This document shows, one piece after another, positions 1 through 7,825 of a DNA stretch of 64,000 bases. Where the stretch lies: assembly GCF_021325795.1 (NCBI RefSeq), contig NZ_JAHPZX010000009.1:62001-126000 (forward strand), written 5' to 3'. The notes below the pieces were generated by a model that was given only the letters and a program-made list of their open reading frames with translations, made no database searches and was not told where the DNA came from. Position 1 is the stretch's first letter, and every line of letters starts with the position of its first letter. Both the position numbers and the translations under genes were made by a program. The stretch is from Bordetella sp. LUAb4. GTDB taxonomy: Bacteria; Pseudomonadota; Gammaproteobacteria; Burkholderiales; Burkholderiaceae_B.

Positions 1-155
1 TCGCGCTGATGATCGGACGCCGAACGTTTCATCGCGGCGCGGCCCACATGAGAACCCGAATGCACCACGCAGCCGACCAGGCGGGGGCCCGCCGAGGATG
101 ACGGGCCGTGGACGCCGAAGATGAGAATGTCCGACGAAGCCGGCTGCGCCGTCGT

Positions 156-207
156 GGAGGAGGAGGAGGGAGAGGGAAGAGAGGAGGGAGTGGAGGGCAA
201 AAAGGGA
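156..207. repeat. polypurine (GGA-rich) tract
   Basis: About 50 bases that are almost entirely G and A on the plus strand, made of GGA/GGGA units. Such a tract could form unusual structures (triplex or G-quadruplex), but there is no evidence of function here. It sits between the window edge and a tandem-repeat cluster, in DNA with no recognisable gene. Confidence 0.6.
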
Positions 208-228
208 TTCATTGGGCGTACCGTTACT

Positions 229-315
229 GCGACTTACAGAGCGACTTACAGAGCGACTTACATGAGCGACTTCATGAAGCCACTTCGATGAAGCCACTTC
301 GATGAAGCCACTTAC
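229..315. repeat. compound short tandem repeat
   Basis: Two adjoining arrays. A 12-bp unit GCGACTTACAGA occurs at 229-240 and 241-252, with a variant copy at 253-264. A 14-bp unit ATGAAGCCACTTCG follows at 274-287 and 288-301, with a variant at 302-315. The two units share the GCxACTT core, suggesting one arose from the other by slippage. No gene overlaps. Confidence 0.8.
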
Positions 316-473
316 AGACAGCCGCTCACTGGAACGCAAGCGGCTTGCTGCAAGCTCTTCGTAACCCCGAGGCCCCTAATGATCCCGCCCCGCCCTCGCA
401 AATTTCTCAAGCAAAATCAATGCCCTGTCTTCGAGCAGGCAGGACCGCTCGAGCGGCCCTGCCCCACCAGCGC

Positions 474-1838
474 TCAATAACCCCAGCAGGTTCCCGCCGC
501 CGGCTTGCCGCAAGCCCGGTAGTTGGCGGCAAACCACAGCTTGCCGGCGCCGCGCGGCGTACCGTCGCTCTTGACGTCATTGCGCGGCAGTTCCTCCAAC
601 GTGTCCCGTGCCAGCTTGGTGGGCGAGCCGCTGGCAGCGCCGGGCACCAGTTGGATGCGGCCCAATTGCGCGGCGGTGACGCTACCGGAAACCACCGCGT
701 TGTCCGCCAGCGCCGCCATCTTCAACGAGGCATCGCGCACGGCGGCGGCATAGCTGTCATTCGAGTCGGTGGGCGTCAGCGTGCCATTCAACTTGCTGAC
801 CGCCAGAATCTGCGTCAGCGTGTTGGGCGCCGCGGTACGGTAATTGGTCAGGGGCTGCAAATTGCCCACCGAGACCTGCCCACGCAGCCAATCGCCCCAC
901 TGGAATTCAGCGAATTCCGGCAGATTGCCGTTGCTATAGGCGATGTCGCGGGTGAAATAGACCAGGGAACGGTACTTGTCTTCACTCATGCCACCCGGCT
1001 CGCCGTCATGCGGCAGGCCCACGCGGGTCGGCAGTTGGTCAACGGTGACGGGCTGGTTATTGCCGTCACGCAGCCAGGCCTTCTTCTCGTCCACCATGCG
1101 CGTCCAGAACGCGGAAGCCGAGCCGACATCACTATTGTTGGCATCCACCTTGACCCACACCGGCAGCGTCGGGCCGCCATCGGCGATCTCGCGCAGGGCC
1201 GAGAAAGTGTGATGACCGTCGGTCAGGTACAGATTGCCGTCCCACCCCACCACCACGGTCTTCAGGATATCGGCATGGGTGCCGGGCGCATCGGCGCACG
1301 TGAAGGTTTTGGGGTCGTCCAGGCGCGCGGCCTGAGCCTCGGCGATGGTGGCAAAATCGGCGGCGCGCTCGCTCATGCCCATATCTTCGCAGTAATCGTC
1401 GAATTTCTTGCCGACCGTGCGGTTCAGGTAGTCGAGCTGATTCGCGACGTTGCCCGCCCAGGTAGGACGGTCGAAGTCGCCTTGCCAGCGGCCCAGCTTG
1501 TAGTAGATCTGGTCGTAGCCGATGGCGTCCTGCGTGGGATGCAGTTCCTCGATACGCACCTGGATGATGTCACCAGCCTTGGCCTTGAGATAAGCCTGGT
1601 TGCGGGTATCGGGCTGTTCGGTGGGAACATCGGGGGTGGCAGGCGGCGCGGGGGTTTCGACCGGCGCCGTCGCGACGGGGGAATCATCATCATCGCCATC
1701 ACCGCCGCCGCAGGCAGCCAGGGCCAAGGGCAACACTAGCGTGGCAGCCACGGCCAGGCGGCGCAGGCGCGCCAAGGCCAGGGCATGCGGCTGGACAGCC
1801 GACGACGCGGCGCAAACAGGGGCAACAGCTACAGGCAT
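474..1838 (-). CDS. ParB/Srx-fold (ParBc_2-like) predicted lipoprotein
   Basis: A 454-residue protein. The N-terminus has a basic region, a hydrophobic stretch and a lipobox (LALAAC, Cys43), followed by a Gly/Asp-rich linker and a Pro/Thr-rich linker, so export and lipid anchoring are expected. From about residue 90 the sequence resembles the ParBc_2 'putative ParB-like nuclease' family: a VRIEELHPTQ segment, then DGHHTFSALRE in the position of the ParB phosphate-binding motif. The family is poorly characterised and a ParB-like fold on the cell surface is unexpected, so I infer no activity. It stands alone, convergent with nothing on its 3' side. The start is the only ATG giving a complete signal peptide; no strong ribosome binding site precedes it, so the start is uncertain. 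Confidence 0.75.
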   Translation of the reverse strand: MPVAVAPVCAASSAVQPHALALARLRRLAVAATLVLPLALAACGGGDGDDDDSPVATAPVETPAPPATPDVPTEQPDTRNQAYLKAKAGDIIQVRIEELHPTQDAIGYDQIYYKLGRWQGDFDRPTWAGNVANQLDYLNRTVGKKFDDYCEDMGMSERAADFATIAEAQAARLDDPKTFTCADAPGTHADILKTVVVGWDGNLYLTDGHHTFSALREIADGGPTLPVWVKVDANNSDVGSASAFWTRMVDEKKAWLRDGNNQPVTVDQLPTRVGLPHDGEPGGMSEDKYRSLVYFTRDIAYSNGNLPEFAEFQWGDWLRGQVSVGNLQPLTNYRTAAPNTLTQILAVSKLNGTLTPTDSNDSYAAAVRDASLKMAALADNAVVSGSVTAAQLGRIQLVPGAASGSPTKLARDTLEELPRNDVKSDGTPRGAGKLWFAANYRACGKPAAGTCWGY

Positions 1839-1993
1839 GGAGTCGATCGCTCTTCAATAGGGCCAAAAGAACGGAGCATTCTGACTACGCAATGTGTCGA
1901 AGATATTGCTGGACGTATCCTCAACCCCTATCCCGCCTGCTATTTCATGGATTCAGGCGCCTTCTCCGTTCATTTTTCGTCATCGATACTTGA

Positions 1994-2024
1994 CGAAAAA
2001 CTGACAGAGGGAGTTAGCCCTCTG
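1994..2024 (-). terminator. rho-independent terminator of the TetR gene
   Basis: On the minus strand a 7-bp stem (CAGAGGG/CCCTCTG, 2005-2024) with a 6-base loop is followed within four bases by five T residues (1996-2000). It lies about 50 bp past the stop of the TetR gene. A further inverted repeat, TTTTTCGTCA at 1973-1982 and TGACGAAAAA at 1991-2000, overlaps the T-tract. Confidence 0.75.
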
Positions 2025-2076
2025 CCTTCCTGCCTGTTTGATCGCCTCCCGCCGCAGCCGTTGCACGACGGCAATA

Positions 2077-2799
2077 TCAGACTGTCCCACCGTTTTTACG
2101 CGCCGCCCGATTCCAGCTTTCCAGCAGCAGCCGGGTCTGGGCGCGCACCGTCGACTTGATCAACTCGGCCTTCTCCGCGTCGATGTCGTTCCAGCCGAAC
2201 AAGGTCAAGGTGGTACGGCGAGCGATATGAAATACCAGCAGTTGGCCGTTCAAGCTCATCATGCGCACCAGGTTCTCCGGGTCGTTGGGTGCGCTACCGG
2301 TCAGGCGCCCCAGCAACTCGGCGCAAAGATCGTTCAGGGGTTTGCGCAACCGGCACTGCAGCACCTCCGAGGAAATGCCGGGCTCATGGCCCGCCTGCTC
2401 GCGCGCGAAGAACATGCGGGGATCCGGGTCGCGCTTGACGATGAACATCTTGTCGGCAATGGTTTCCTGGATGCGGATGAACGCATCGATCAGGCGTTGC
2501 GCGTCGCCGTTCTCCGCCAGCACTTGCCGCGCATTCAGCACGACAGGCTCGAAAAACGCCAGCGTCTCATCGGCGATGTGCTCCGCGCAGGCCCGGTACA
2601 GGCCTTCCTTGTTCTCGAAGTAGTACTGCAAGGCCGGCGCGTTGACGCCCGCCCGTTGGGCGATATCCCGAGTGGAGGCGCCATCGAAGCCAGCCTCGCC
2701 GAAGCGTTCGATGGCTGCGTCGATGATGCGCAGGCGCGTTTCATCTCCGCGGGCATAGCCGCCCGCGGCGGGGCGCCGGGGTCGTTTGGCGTCGATCAT
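2077..2799 (-). CDS. TetR-family regulator, CecR/CerR type
   Basis: A 240-residue repressor-type protein. Residues about 18-65 form the TetR helix-turn-helix (FDGASTRDIAQRAGVNAPAL, then YYFENKEGLYRA). The C-terminal half resembles the CerR/DUF1956 ligand-binding domain of E. coli CecR (YbiH), which also sits beside an HlyD-type efflux operon. The open frame extends far upstream on this strand, but ATG at 2799 is the credible start: GGGAG lies 6 bases before it and TetR homology begins at once. It is divergent from the efflux operon, so it probably represses that operon and itself through the repeats at 2862-2893. Confidence 0.9.
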   Translation of the reverse strand: MIDAKRPRRPAAGGYARGDETRLRIIDAAIERFGEAGFDGASTRDIAQRAGVNAPALQYYFENKEGLYRACAEHIADETLAFFEPVVLNARQVLAENGDAQRLIDAFIRIQETIADKMFIVKRDPDPRMFFAREQAGHEPGISSEVLQCRLRKPLNDLCAELLGRLTGSAPNDPENLVRMMSLNGQLLVFHIARRTTLTLFGWNDIDAEKAELIKSTVRAQTRLLLESWNRAARKNGGTV

Positions 2800-2861
2800 T
2801 GTTTTTCTCCCGCAACCATAACAAGCCACATAAGGCAAAAATATAACACTTGATAAATTTG

Positions 2862-2893
2862 TTCCGATCGTTAAAAATCTTCCGATCGTTAAA
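2862..2893. promoter_or_regulatory. candidate TetR operator, two direct repeats
   Basis: The 14-mer TTCCGATCGTTAAA occurs at 2862-2875 and again, perfectly, at 2880-2893, a period of 18 bp. Each copy has a CGATCG core palindrome. The repeats sit in the 114-bp AT-rich gap between the divergent tetR and HlyD genes, as expected for cooperative binding by two repressor dimers. Assignment to this TetR is inferred from position. Confidence 0.6.
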
Positions 2894-2913
2894 TTTTCGT
2901 TGACCTCCTCCTC

Positions 2914-4185
2914 ATGTCGACCTCTGCTGATACGCTTCCCAGCCCTCTCCCCGGGGCGCCTGTCGCCGCGCCCGCGGCTGGGTCCAGCGCTCCTTCGCGT
3001 AGCCCTTCCCGTTCCTCCTCTCGCAAGCGGTTGGTGTTCTTTGCCGGCGCTGGCCTGGTCATCCTGGCCGGCGCTGCCTGGCTGGGCCAGTGGTGGCTGG
3101 TAGGCCGCTACTTCGAAAGCACCGACGACGCCTATCTTCAAGCAGACGCCGTTACCGTGGCGCCCAAAATCAGCGGCTACGTCGCCGAAGTCTATGTCGC
3201 CGACAATCAAACCGTGAAGGTCGGTGATCCCCTGTTGCGCCTGGACGACGGCACCTATCGTGCGGCGCTGGACCAGGCCAAGGCAACTGTGGCAGCACGC
3301 GAAGCCGACCTGACCCGCGCCCAGGCCGAACTGCGGCAACGACAGGCCAGCCTGGAACAAAGCCAGGCCCAGCAACGCGTCGCGCGCCTGAACGCGCAGC
3401 ACGCCGCGGACGAGGTGCGCCGCTATCGCCCCTTGGCGGCCAGCGGCGCCGAAACCAGCGAACGGCTGGCGAATCTGGTCAATACCAGCGACCAGGCCCA
3501 GGCCACCCTGGCGGCCAACACCGCCGGCGTGGCCGCGGCCCAGGCGCAGTTGGCAGTCACCGCCGCACAGATCGATCAGGCCCGCGCCCAACTGGATGCC
3601 GCGCAAGCCAGTACCCGCCAGTCCAACCTGGACCTGCAGGACACCATCGTGCGGGCGGCTCAGCCGGGGCGCGTCGGCGATCGCAGCGTGCGCGTCGGCC
3701 AATATGTTCAGCCCGGCACCCGCGCGATGACAGTGGTGCCCGTGCAAAACGTCTATCTGGTGGCCAATTTCAAGGAAACCCAGATCGGCCACATGCGCGC
3801 CAACCAGCCGGTGTCCCTGCACGTGGACGCCCTGCCGGGCACCGAACTGCATGGCGTGGTGGACAGCTTCGCGCCCGGCACGGGCTCGCAATTCGCCCTG
3901 CTGCCACCGGAGAACGCGACCGGCAACTTCACCAAGATCGTGCAGCGCGTACCGGTGCGCATCCGCATCGACACCGGGCCGGCCACCCGCAGCCTGCTGT
4001 TGCCGGGCTTGTCCGTGACGGCGGAAGTCGACACGCGCGGCGCCCGTGATGACGAACAGAAGCTGCAAGAAGAAAATAGCGCCGCCGCGGCGGCATCGCA
4101 CGCCCGGCCAGGCACCGGACCGCGCGCTGACTCACTTGCCGAGCCCCGGCAGGTGACTGATTCCGCGGAAACCCGTCATGGCTGA
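2914..4185 (+). CDS. HlyD/EmrA-family periplasmic adaptor
   Basis: A 423-residue membrane-fusion protein. A Pro/Ser-rich cytoplasmic tail (1-38) is followed by one membrane segment (about 40-62) and the EmrA signature FESTDDAYLQADAVTVAPKI (about 67-86) opening the lipoyl half-domain. A long Ala/Gln-rich coiled-coil hairpin (about 120-235) and a beta-barrel domain follow. It would link the inner-membrane MFS pump to the outer-membrane channel encoded next door. Its stop overlaps the next start by 8 bp. The start is odd: bases just before the ATG are TGACCTCCTCCTC, which resembles an anti-Shine-Dalgarno rather than a ribosome binding site, and no other in-frame ATG/GTG/TTG start exists before the upstream stop at 2890. 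Confidence 0.92.
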   Translation: MSTSADTLPSPLPGAPVAAPAAGSSAPSRSPSRSSSRKRLVFFAGAGLVILAGAAWLGQWWLVGRYFESTDDAYLQADAVTVAPKISGYVAEVYVADNQTVKVGDPLLRLDDGTYRAALDQAKATVAAREADLTRAQAELRQRQASLEQSQAQQRVARLNAQHAADEVRRYRPLAASGAETSERLANLVNTSDQAQATLAANTAGVAAAQAQLAVTAAQIDQARAQLDAAQASTRQSNLDLQDTIVRAAQPGRVGDRSVRVGQYVQPGTRAMTVVPVQNVYLVANFKETQIGHMRANQPVSLHVDALPGTELHGVVDSFAPGTGSQFALLPPENATGNFTKIVQRVPVRIRIDTGPATRSLLLPGLSVTAEVDTRGARDDEQKLQEENSAAAAASHARPGTGPRADSLAEPRQVTDSAETRHG

Positions 4186-5818
4186 AGCCACCACCTTGGG
4201 CGCGCCCGCGTCCGCGCCAGGACCGTCCGGAGGATCGAACCGGGCAGGCCAACCCGGCCAGTCCATTCAGCCGGCGGCCCGCGCCACGGCGGCGGATTGG
4301 ATCGCCGTGGCCGCCGGAGCATTGGGTGCGCTGATGGCCACCCTGGACATCTCCATCACCAACTCCGCGCTGCCGCAGATCCAGGGTTCGATCGGCGCCA
4401 CCGGCACGGAAGGCACCTGGATATCCACCGGCTACCTGCTGTCGGAGATCGTCATGATCCCCCTGGCGGCCTGGCTGACGCGGGTCTTCGGCCTGCGCAA
4501 CTTCCTGCTCGGCAACGCCGTGCTGTTCGCCATGTTTTCCGCCGTGTGCGGCCTGTCGGGCTCGCTGACGCAGATGATCATCGGCCGCATCGGCCAGGGC
4601 TTCGTCGGCGGCGCCATGATCCCCACCGCGCAGACCATCATCCGCACCCGCCTGCCGCGCGAACAGATGCCGCTGGGCATGACCATGTTCGGCCTCATCG
4701 TGCTGCTGGGTCCGCTGCTGGGGCCGGTGGTGGGCGGCTGGCTGGCCGAGAACATCAGCTGGAGCTGGTGCTTCTTCGTCAACCTGCCGGTCTGCGTGGG
4801 CCTGGTCGCCCTGCTGTTGCTGGGCCTGCCTTCGGAAGGATCGCAGTGGAGCGAATTCATCAAGGCGGATTGGCTGGGCATCGCCGGCCTGTCGGTGGCG
4901 CTGAGTTCGCTCACGGTGGTGCTGGAGGAAGGCCAGCGCGATCGCTGGTTCGATTCCACCATGATCACCACGCTGAGCATCCTGTCCCTCATCGGCTTCA
5001 TCGTGCTGGGCGTGGCGCAATTCACCGCGCGCAAGCCCATCGTGCGCCTGAGCCTGCTGCGCAATCCCCGCTACGCCAGCGTGATCCTGATCGTCTTCGC
5101 GGTGGGCGCCGGCTTGTATGGCGTGTCCTACCTGGTGCCGCAATTCCTCGCCTTGATCTCCGGCTACAACGCCCTGCAATCGGGCGCCGTGGTGTTGCTG
5201 TCCGGCGTCCCGGCCTTCCTGATGATGCCGCTGCTGCCGCTGCTGCTGCGCAAGGCCGATTTCCGCGTGCTGGTGATCCTGGGTCTGCTGATGTTCACGG
5301 GCAGTTGCCTGTTGGACATCGGCCTTACCGCTCAAGCCGTGGGCCATGACTTCTACGGCTCGCAATTGCTGCGCGGCGTCGGCCAGATGCTTTGCATGAT
5401 GCCCTTGAACCAGGCGTCGATGGCCGCGGTGTCGCGTGAGGAGTCCGGTGACGCCGCCGGCCTGTACAACATGGCGCGCAATCTGGGCGGCTCGGTCGGC
5501 CTGGCCGTGATCGGCATCATCATCGACCGCCGCAATAAATATCACACCGACGTCATCCGCGAATCCCTGACGGCCAACTCCGTCGCGGGGCAGGACCACA
5601 TGGCCGCCAACGCCGCGTCCTGGTTCGCCCAGACCGGCGACATGGCCTATTCGAAACTGCGCGCGCTGGGACAACTCGCGGCGCAAATCCAGCAGCAGGC
5701 CGCGGTCATGACGTATTCCGATGCCTTTTATCTACTCGCACTGGCCCTGCTGGCCTGCGTCCCGCTGGCCTTGCTGCTGAAAACCCCAAGCGGCCCGGTG
5801 CCGTCCGCCGGACATTGA
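4178..5818 (+). CDS. DHA2-family MFS drug:H+ antiporter (EmrB/QacA type)
   Basis: A 546-residue integral membrane protein with about 14 predicted transmembrane segments, the DHA2 number. It has the early motif LDISITNSALPQIQGSIGAT and the 'LGPLLGPVVGGWLAENISWSW' region typical of EmrB proteins. It should export drugs or toxic metabolites using the proton gradient, working with the HlyD adaptor (8-bp overlap upstream) and the NodT-like channel 7 bp downstream. The three genes form one operon under the divergent TetR. The substrate cannot be inferred. Confidence 0.93.
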   Translation: MAEATTLGAPASAPGPSGGSNRAGQPGQSIQPAARATAADWIAVAAGALGALMATLDISITNSALPQIQGSIGATGTEGTWISTGYLLSEIVMIPLAAWLTRVFGLRNFLLGNAVLFAMFSAVCGLSGSLTQMIIGRIGQGFVGGAMIPTAQTIIRTRLPREQMPLGMTMFGLIVLLGPLLGPVVGGWLAENISWSWCFFVNLPVCVGLVALLLLGLPSEGSQWSEFIKADWLGIAGLSVALSSLTVVLEEGQRDRWFDSTMITTLSILSLIGFIVLGVAQFTARKPIVRLSLLRNPRYASVILIVFAVGAGLYGVSYLVPQFLALISGYNALQSGAVVLLSGVPAFLMMPLLPLLLRKADFRVLVILGLLMFTGSCLLDIGLTAQAVGHDFYGSQLLRGVGQMLCMMPLNQASMAAVSREESGDAAGLYNMARNLGGSVGLAVIGIIIDRRNKYHTDVIRESLTANSVAGQDHMAANAASWFAQTGDMAYSKLRALGQLAAQIQQQAAVMTYSDAFYLLALALLACVPLALLLKTPSGPVPSAGH

Positions 5819-5825
5819 ATCCGCA

Positions 5826-7331
5826 ATGAATGCCATGAAGTTCTCCACGCGCTCCACACCCTTACGCAGACTCCCCCTGCGTCCCCTGCTGACACCGCTC
5901 CTCGCGGCCCTATTGCTGGCCGGCTGCGCCGCGGTCGGTCCTGACTACCACGGTGCGCCCGACGCGGCACCCAAGGCCAGTCAGGCACAGGCTTTCGTGC
6001 GCCAACCCGACGCCGGTGTCGGGCGTGCCAGCGCGCCCGCGCAATGGTGGCGCACCCTCGACGATGCCCAGTTGAATGCCCTGATCGATGCGGCCCTCGC
6101 GCACAACCCCGACGTGCATGCGGCCCAGGCACGCATGCGCCAATCGCGCGCGCAACTGCGTCAGCAACAGGCCAACGAGATGCCGACCAGTTCGGCCACG
6201 GTCGCCGCCCTGCGCACGAACACACCGGAAAGCAGCTTCACCAACAGCGGCCCGATGACGCTGTATACCGCGGACTTCGACGCTTCCTGGGAACTGGACC
6301 TGTTCGGCGGCAAGCGCCGCGCGGTCGAAGCCGCATCCGCCCAGGCCGAAGCGGTGGACGCCGACCTGGCCGATACCCAGGTGTCATTGGCGGCCGAAGT
6401 GGCACAGGCCTATGTCGGACTGCGCGACCAGCAACAACGCCTGCGCCTGGCCCAGTCCTCGGCCCAATTGCAGCAACGCATGCTGGACCTGACCGAGCAA
6501 CGCCGCGCCGCCGGCACCGCGGCCGACGTCGATGTCGAACGCCTGACCACGCAGGTCCAGACCACCCGCGCCACACTGGTACCGCTGGACGAGCAGATCA
6601 GCGAATCGCTGGATCGCCTGGCGGTGCTGACGGGCCGCGAACCCGGCGAACTGGATCAGACGCTGGCACCGGTCGGTAATCTGCCCACGCTGCCGGCCAC
6701 GGTGGAAGTCGGCGACCCGGCCACCCTGCTGCGCAGGCGGCCCGACATCCGCGCCGCCGAGCGGCGGCTGGCGTCCGCCAATGCGGAAATCGGCGAGCAC
6801 ACCGCCGATCTTTTCCCCAAGGTGTCGCTATTCGGCACCCTGGGTTTCAGCGCCGATGAACCCGGGCATTTGTTGCGCAAGAGCAACTTCAGCTGGGTCG
6901 GGGTGCCCTATCTACAGTGGAATGTTTTGGATTTTGGCCGTACCCGCGGTGCCATCCACGCTGCCGAGGCCGCCCGCGACGAAGCCGAGGCCAAATACGC
7001 GCACACGGTATTGCAGGCTTTGCAGGACGCCAACGGCGCGCTGTCCCGCTACGGCCATCAGCGGGAACACCTGGATCGGTTGCGCCAGGTCCAGGTGTCG
7101 GCACAACGGGCGGCCGACCTGACACGCCAGCGCTACCGCGCCGGCACCACCACGCTGATCGACCTGCTGGACACCCAGCGCACCGAATTCGCCGCCCAGC
7201 AGGACGTGGTGGCCGGTGAAGCCGAACTGCTGGACGATTTCGTTTCCTTGCAAAAAAGCCTGGGACTGGGCTGGCAGGAAAGGGGCGCCTCCGGGCAGCC
7301 CCCGATGACGAATGGCCGCGACTCGGGTTAA
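5826..7331 (+). CDS. NodT-family outer-membrane efflux lipoprotein
   Basis: A 501-residue outer-membrane factor of the TolC superfamily, RND/NodT subgroup. A signal peptide ends in the lipobox LLAGC (Cys34), so the mature protein is lipid-anchored. The two repeated coiled-coil/beta halves are visible; the first contains DFDASWELDLFGGKRRAVEAA, the classic NodT signature, and the second contains RRRPDIRAAERRLASANAEIG. It forms the trimeric exit duct for the adaptor and MFS pump encoded immediately upstream. Length matches the family. Confidence 0.93.
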   Translation: MNAMKFSTRSTPLRRLPLRPLLTPLLAALLLAGCAAVGPDYHGAPDAAPKASQAQAFVRQPDAGVGRASAPAQWWRTLDDAQLNALIDAALAHNPDVHAAQARMRQSRAQLRQQQANEMPTSSATVAALRTNTPESSFTNSGPMTLYTADFDASWELDLFGGKRRAVEAASAQAEAVDADLADTQVSLAAEVAQAYVGLRDQQQRLRLAQSSAQLQQRMLDLTEQRRAAGTAADVDVERLTTQVQTTRATLVPLDEQISESLDRLAVLTGREPGELDQTLAPVGNLPTLPATVEVGDPATLLRRRPDIRAAERRLASANAEIGEHTADLFPKVSLFGTLGFSADEPGHLLRKSNFSWVGVPYLQWNVLDFGRTRGAIHAAEAARDEAEAKYAHTVLQALQDANGALSRYGHQREHLDRLRQVQVSAQRAADLTRQRYRAGTTTLIDLLDTQRTEFAAQQDVVAGEAELLDDFVSLQKSLGLGWQERGASGQPPMTNGRDSG

Positions 7332-7450
7332 ATAGCAGCGTTGTACCCACAAGCTGAAGTCCGCCACCATGATGGCGGGCTCGATCCATTGCAGCAGAGC
7401 AGCACCGCGCAGCAACCCTGGCGCTTCCGCCAGGGCATAGGGAGACGGTA

Positions 7451-7672
7451 ATGCATCGCTGGTCGAAGGCCCGGTTGCGGTATCAAATCATCCTGTACCA
7501 CGGCGTCGCCGTGGTCGCCGTCGTCATGGCCGGATGGCTCTGTGCCCGCGCCACCCAGTTGGATCCGCCGCCGGGCGTAGCCCTCAGTGCCCGTGCCGGC
7601 ACGGATGGCGCGAACTTCATGTCCCGCCTGGGCGCGATCCAACCGGCATTCGATCCCATCTCCATATATTGA
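7451..7672 (+). CDS. small single-pass membrane protein, unknown function
   Basis: A 73-residue protein preceded by a good ribosome binding site (GGGAGACGGTA then ATG). Residues about 11-29 (QIILYHGVAVVAVVMAGWL) form one hydrophobic segment preceded by basic residues, so an N-in membrane anchor or uncleaved signal is likely; the rest is hydrophilic. I do not recognise a family. It lies 119 bp after the efflux operon and could be cotranscribed. Existence rests on the ribosome binding site and composition only. Confidence 0.45.
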   Translation: MHRWSKARLRYQIILYHGVAVVAVVMAGWLCARATQLDPPPGVALSARAGTDGANFMSRLGAIQPAFDPISIY

Positions 7673-7730
7673 TGGGCCGCCCCACAGCGCAAACCAAATA
7701 GCAGGCGAAGCTACAGGTCAGCCGTAGTCC

Positions 7731-7764
7731 AAAAAAAGCCCCGGACCGCGAAATCCAGGGCTTT
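7731..7764 (-). terminator. rho-independent terminator, mainly minus strand
   Basis: An inverted repeat AAAGCCC-N-GGA / TCC-N-GGGCTTT (7735-7764) with an 8-base loop. On the minus strand it is followed by a run of T (complement of 7731-7737), about 60 bp past the MFS gene stop. In the plus direction only CTTC follows, so termination of the efflux operon here would be weaker. Confidence 0.8.
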
Positions 7765-7825
7765 CTTCATGGCCACGACAAGGAGTAGACGGCCGGGCGC
7801 GCGCCCAGGCCGACCGCGCCCTCCT

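Larger units (their letters stand above)
1..473. other. intergenic region without a supported gene
   Basis: No convincing coding sequence is visible. The only small open frame (108-305, +) encodes an Arg/Gly-rich string produced by the polypurine tract and the tandem repeats listed separately. A near-perfect palindrome at 439-462 (outer arms GCAGG and CCTGC around a CCGCTCGAGCGG core) lies just past the stop of the lipoprotein gene and could help end its transcript, but no T-tract follows on the minus strand. The first 100 bases may belong to a neighbouring gene cut by the window edge. Confidence 0.5.

Noticed and set aside
108-305. Small plus-strand frame near the left edge
   Set aside because: Its sequence is dictated by a polypurine tract and tandem repeats, and no ribosome binding site is present.
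345-1739. Long plus-strand open frame opposite the ParB-fold lipoprotein gene
   Set aside because: Antisense shadow in GC-rich DNA. The minus-strand product has a lipobox and family similarity, while this frame shows only Gly/Arg/Val-rich low-information sequence.
2800-4101. N-terminal extension of the TetR frame to 674 residues
   Set aside because: The extension is the reverse strand of the HlyD gene. TetR homology and a good ribosome binding site both place the start at 2799.
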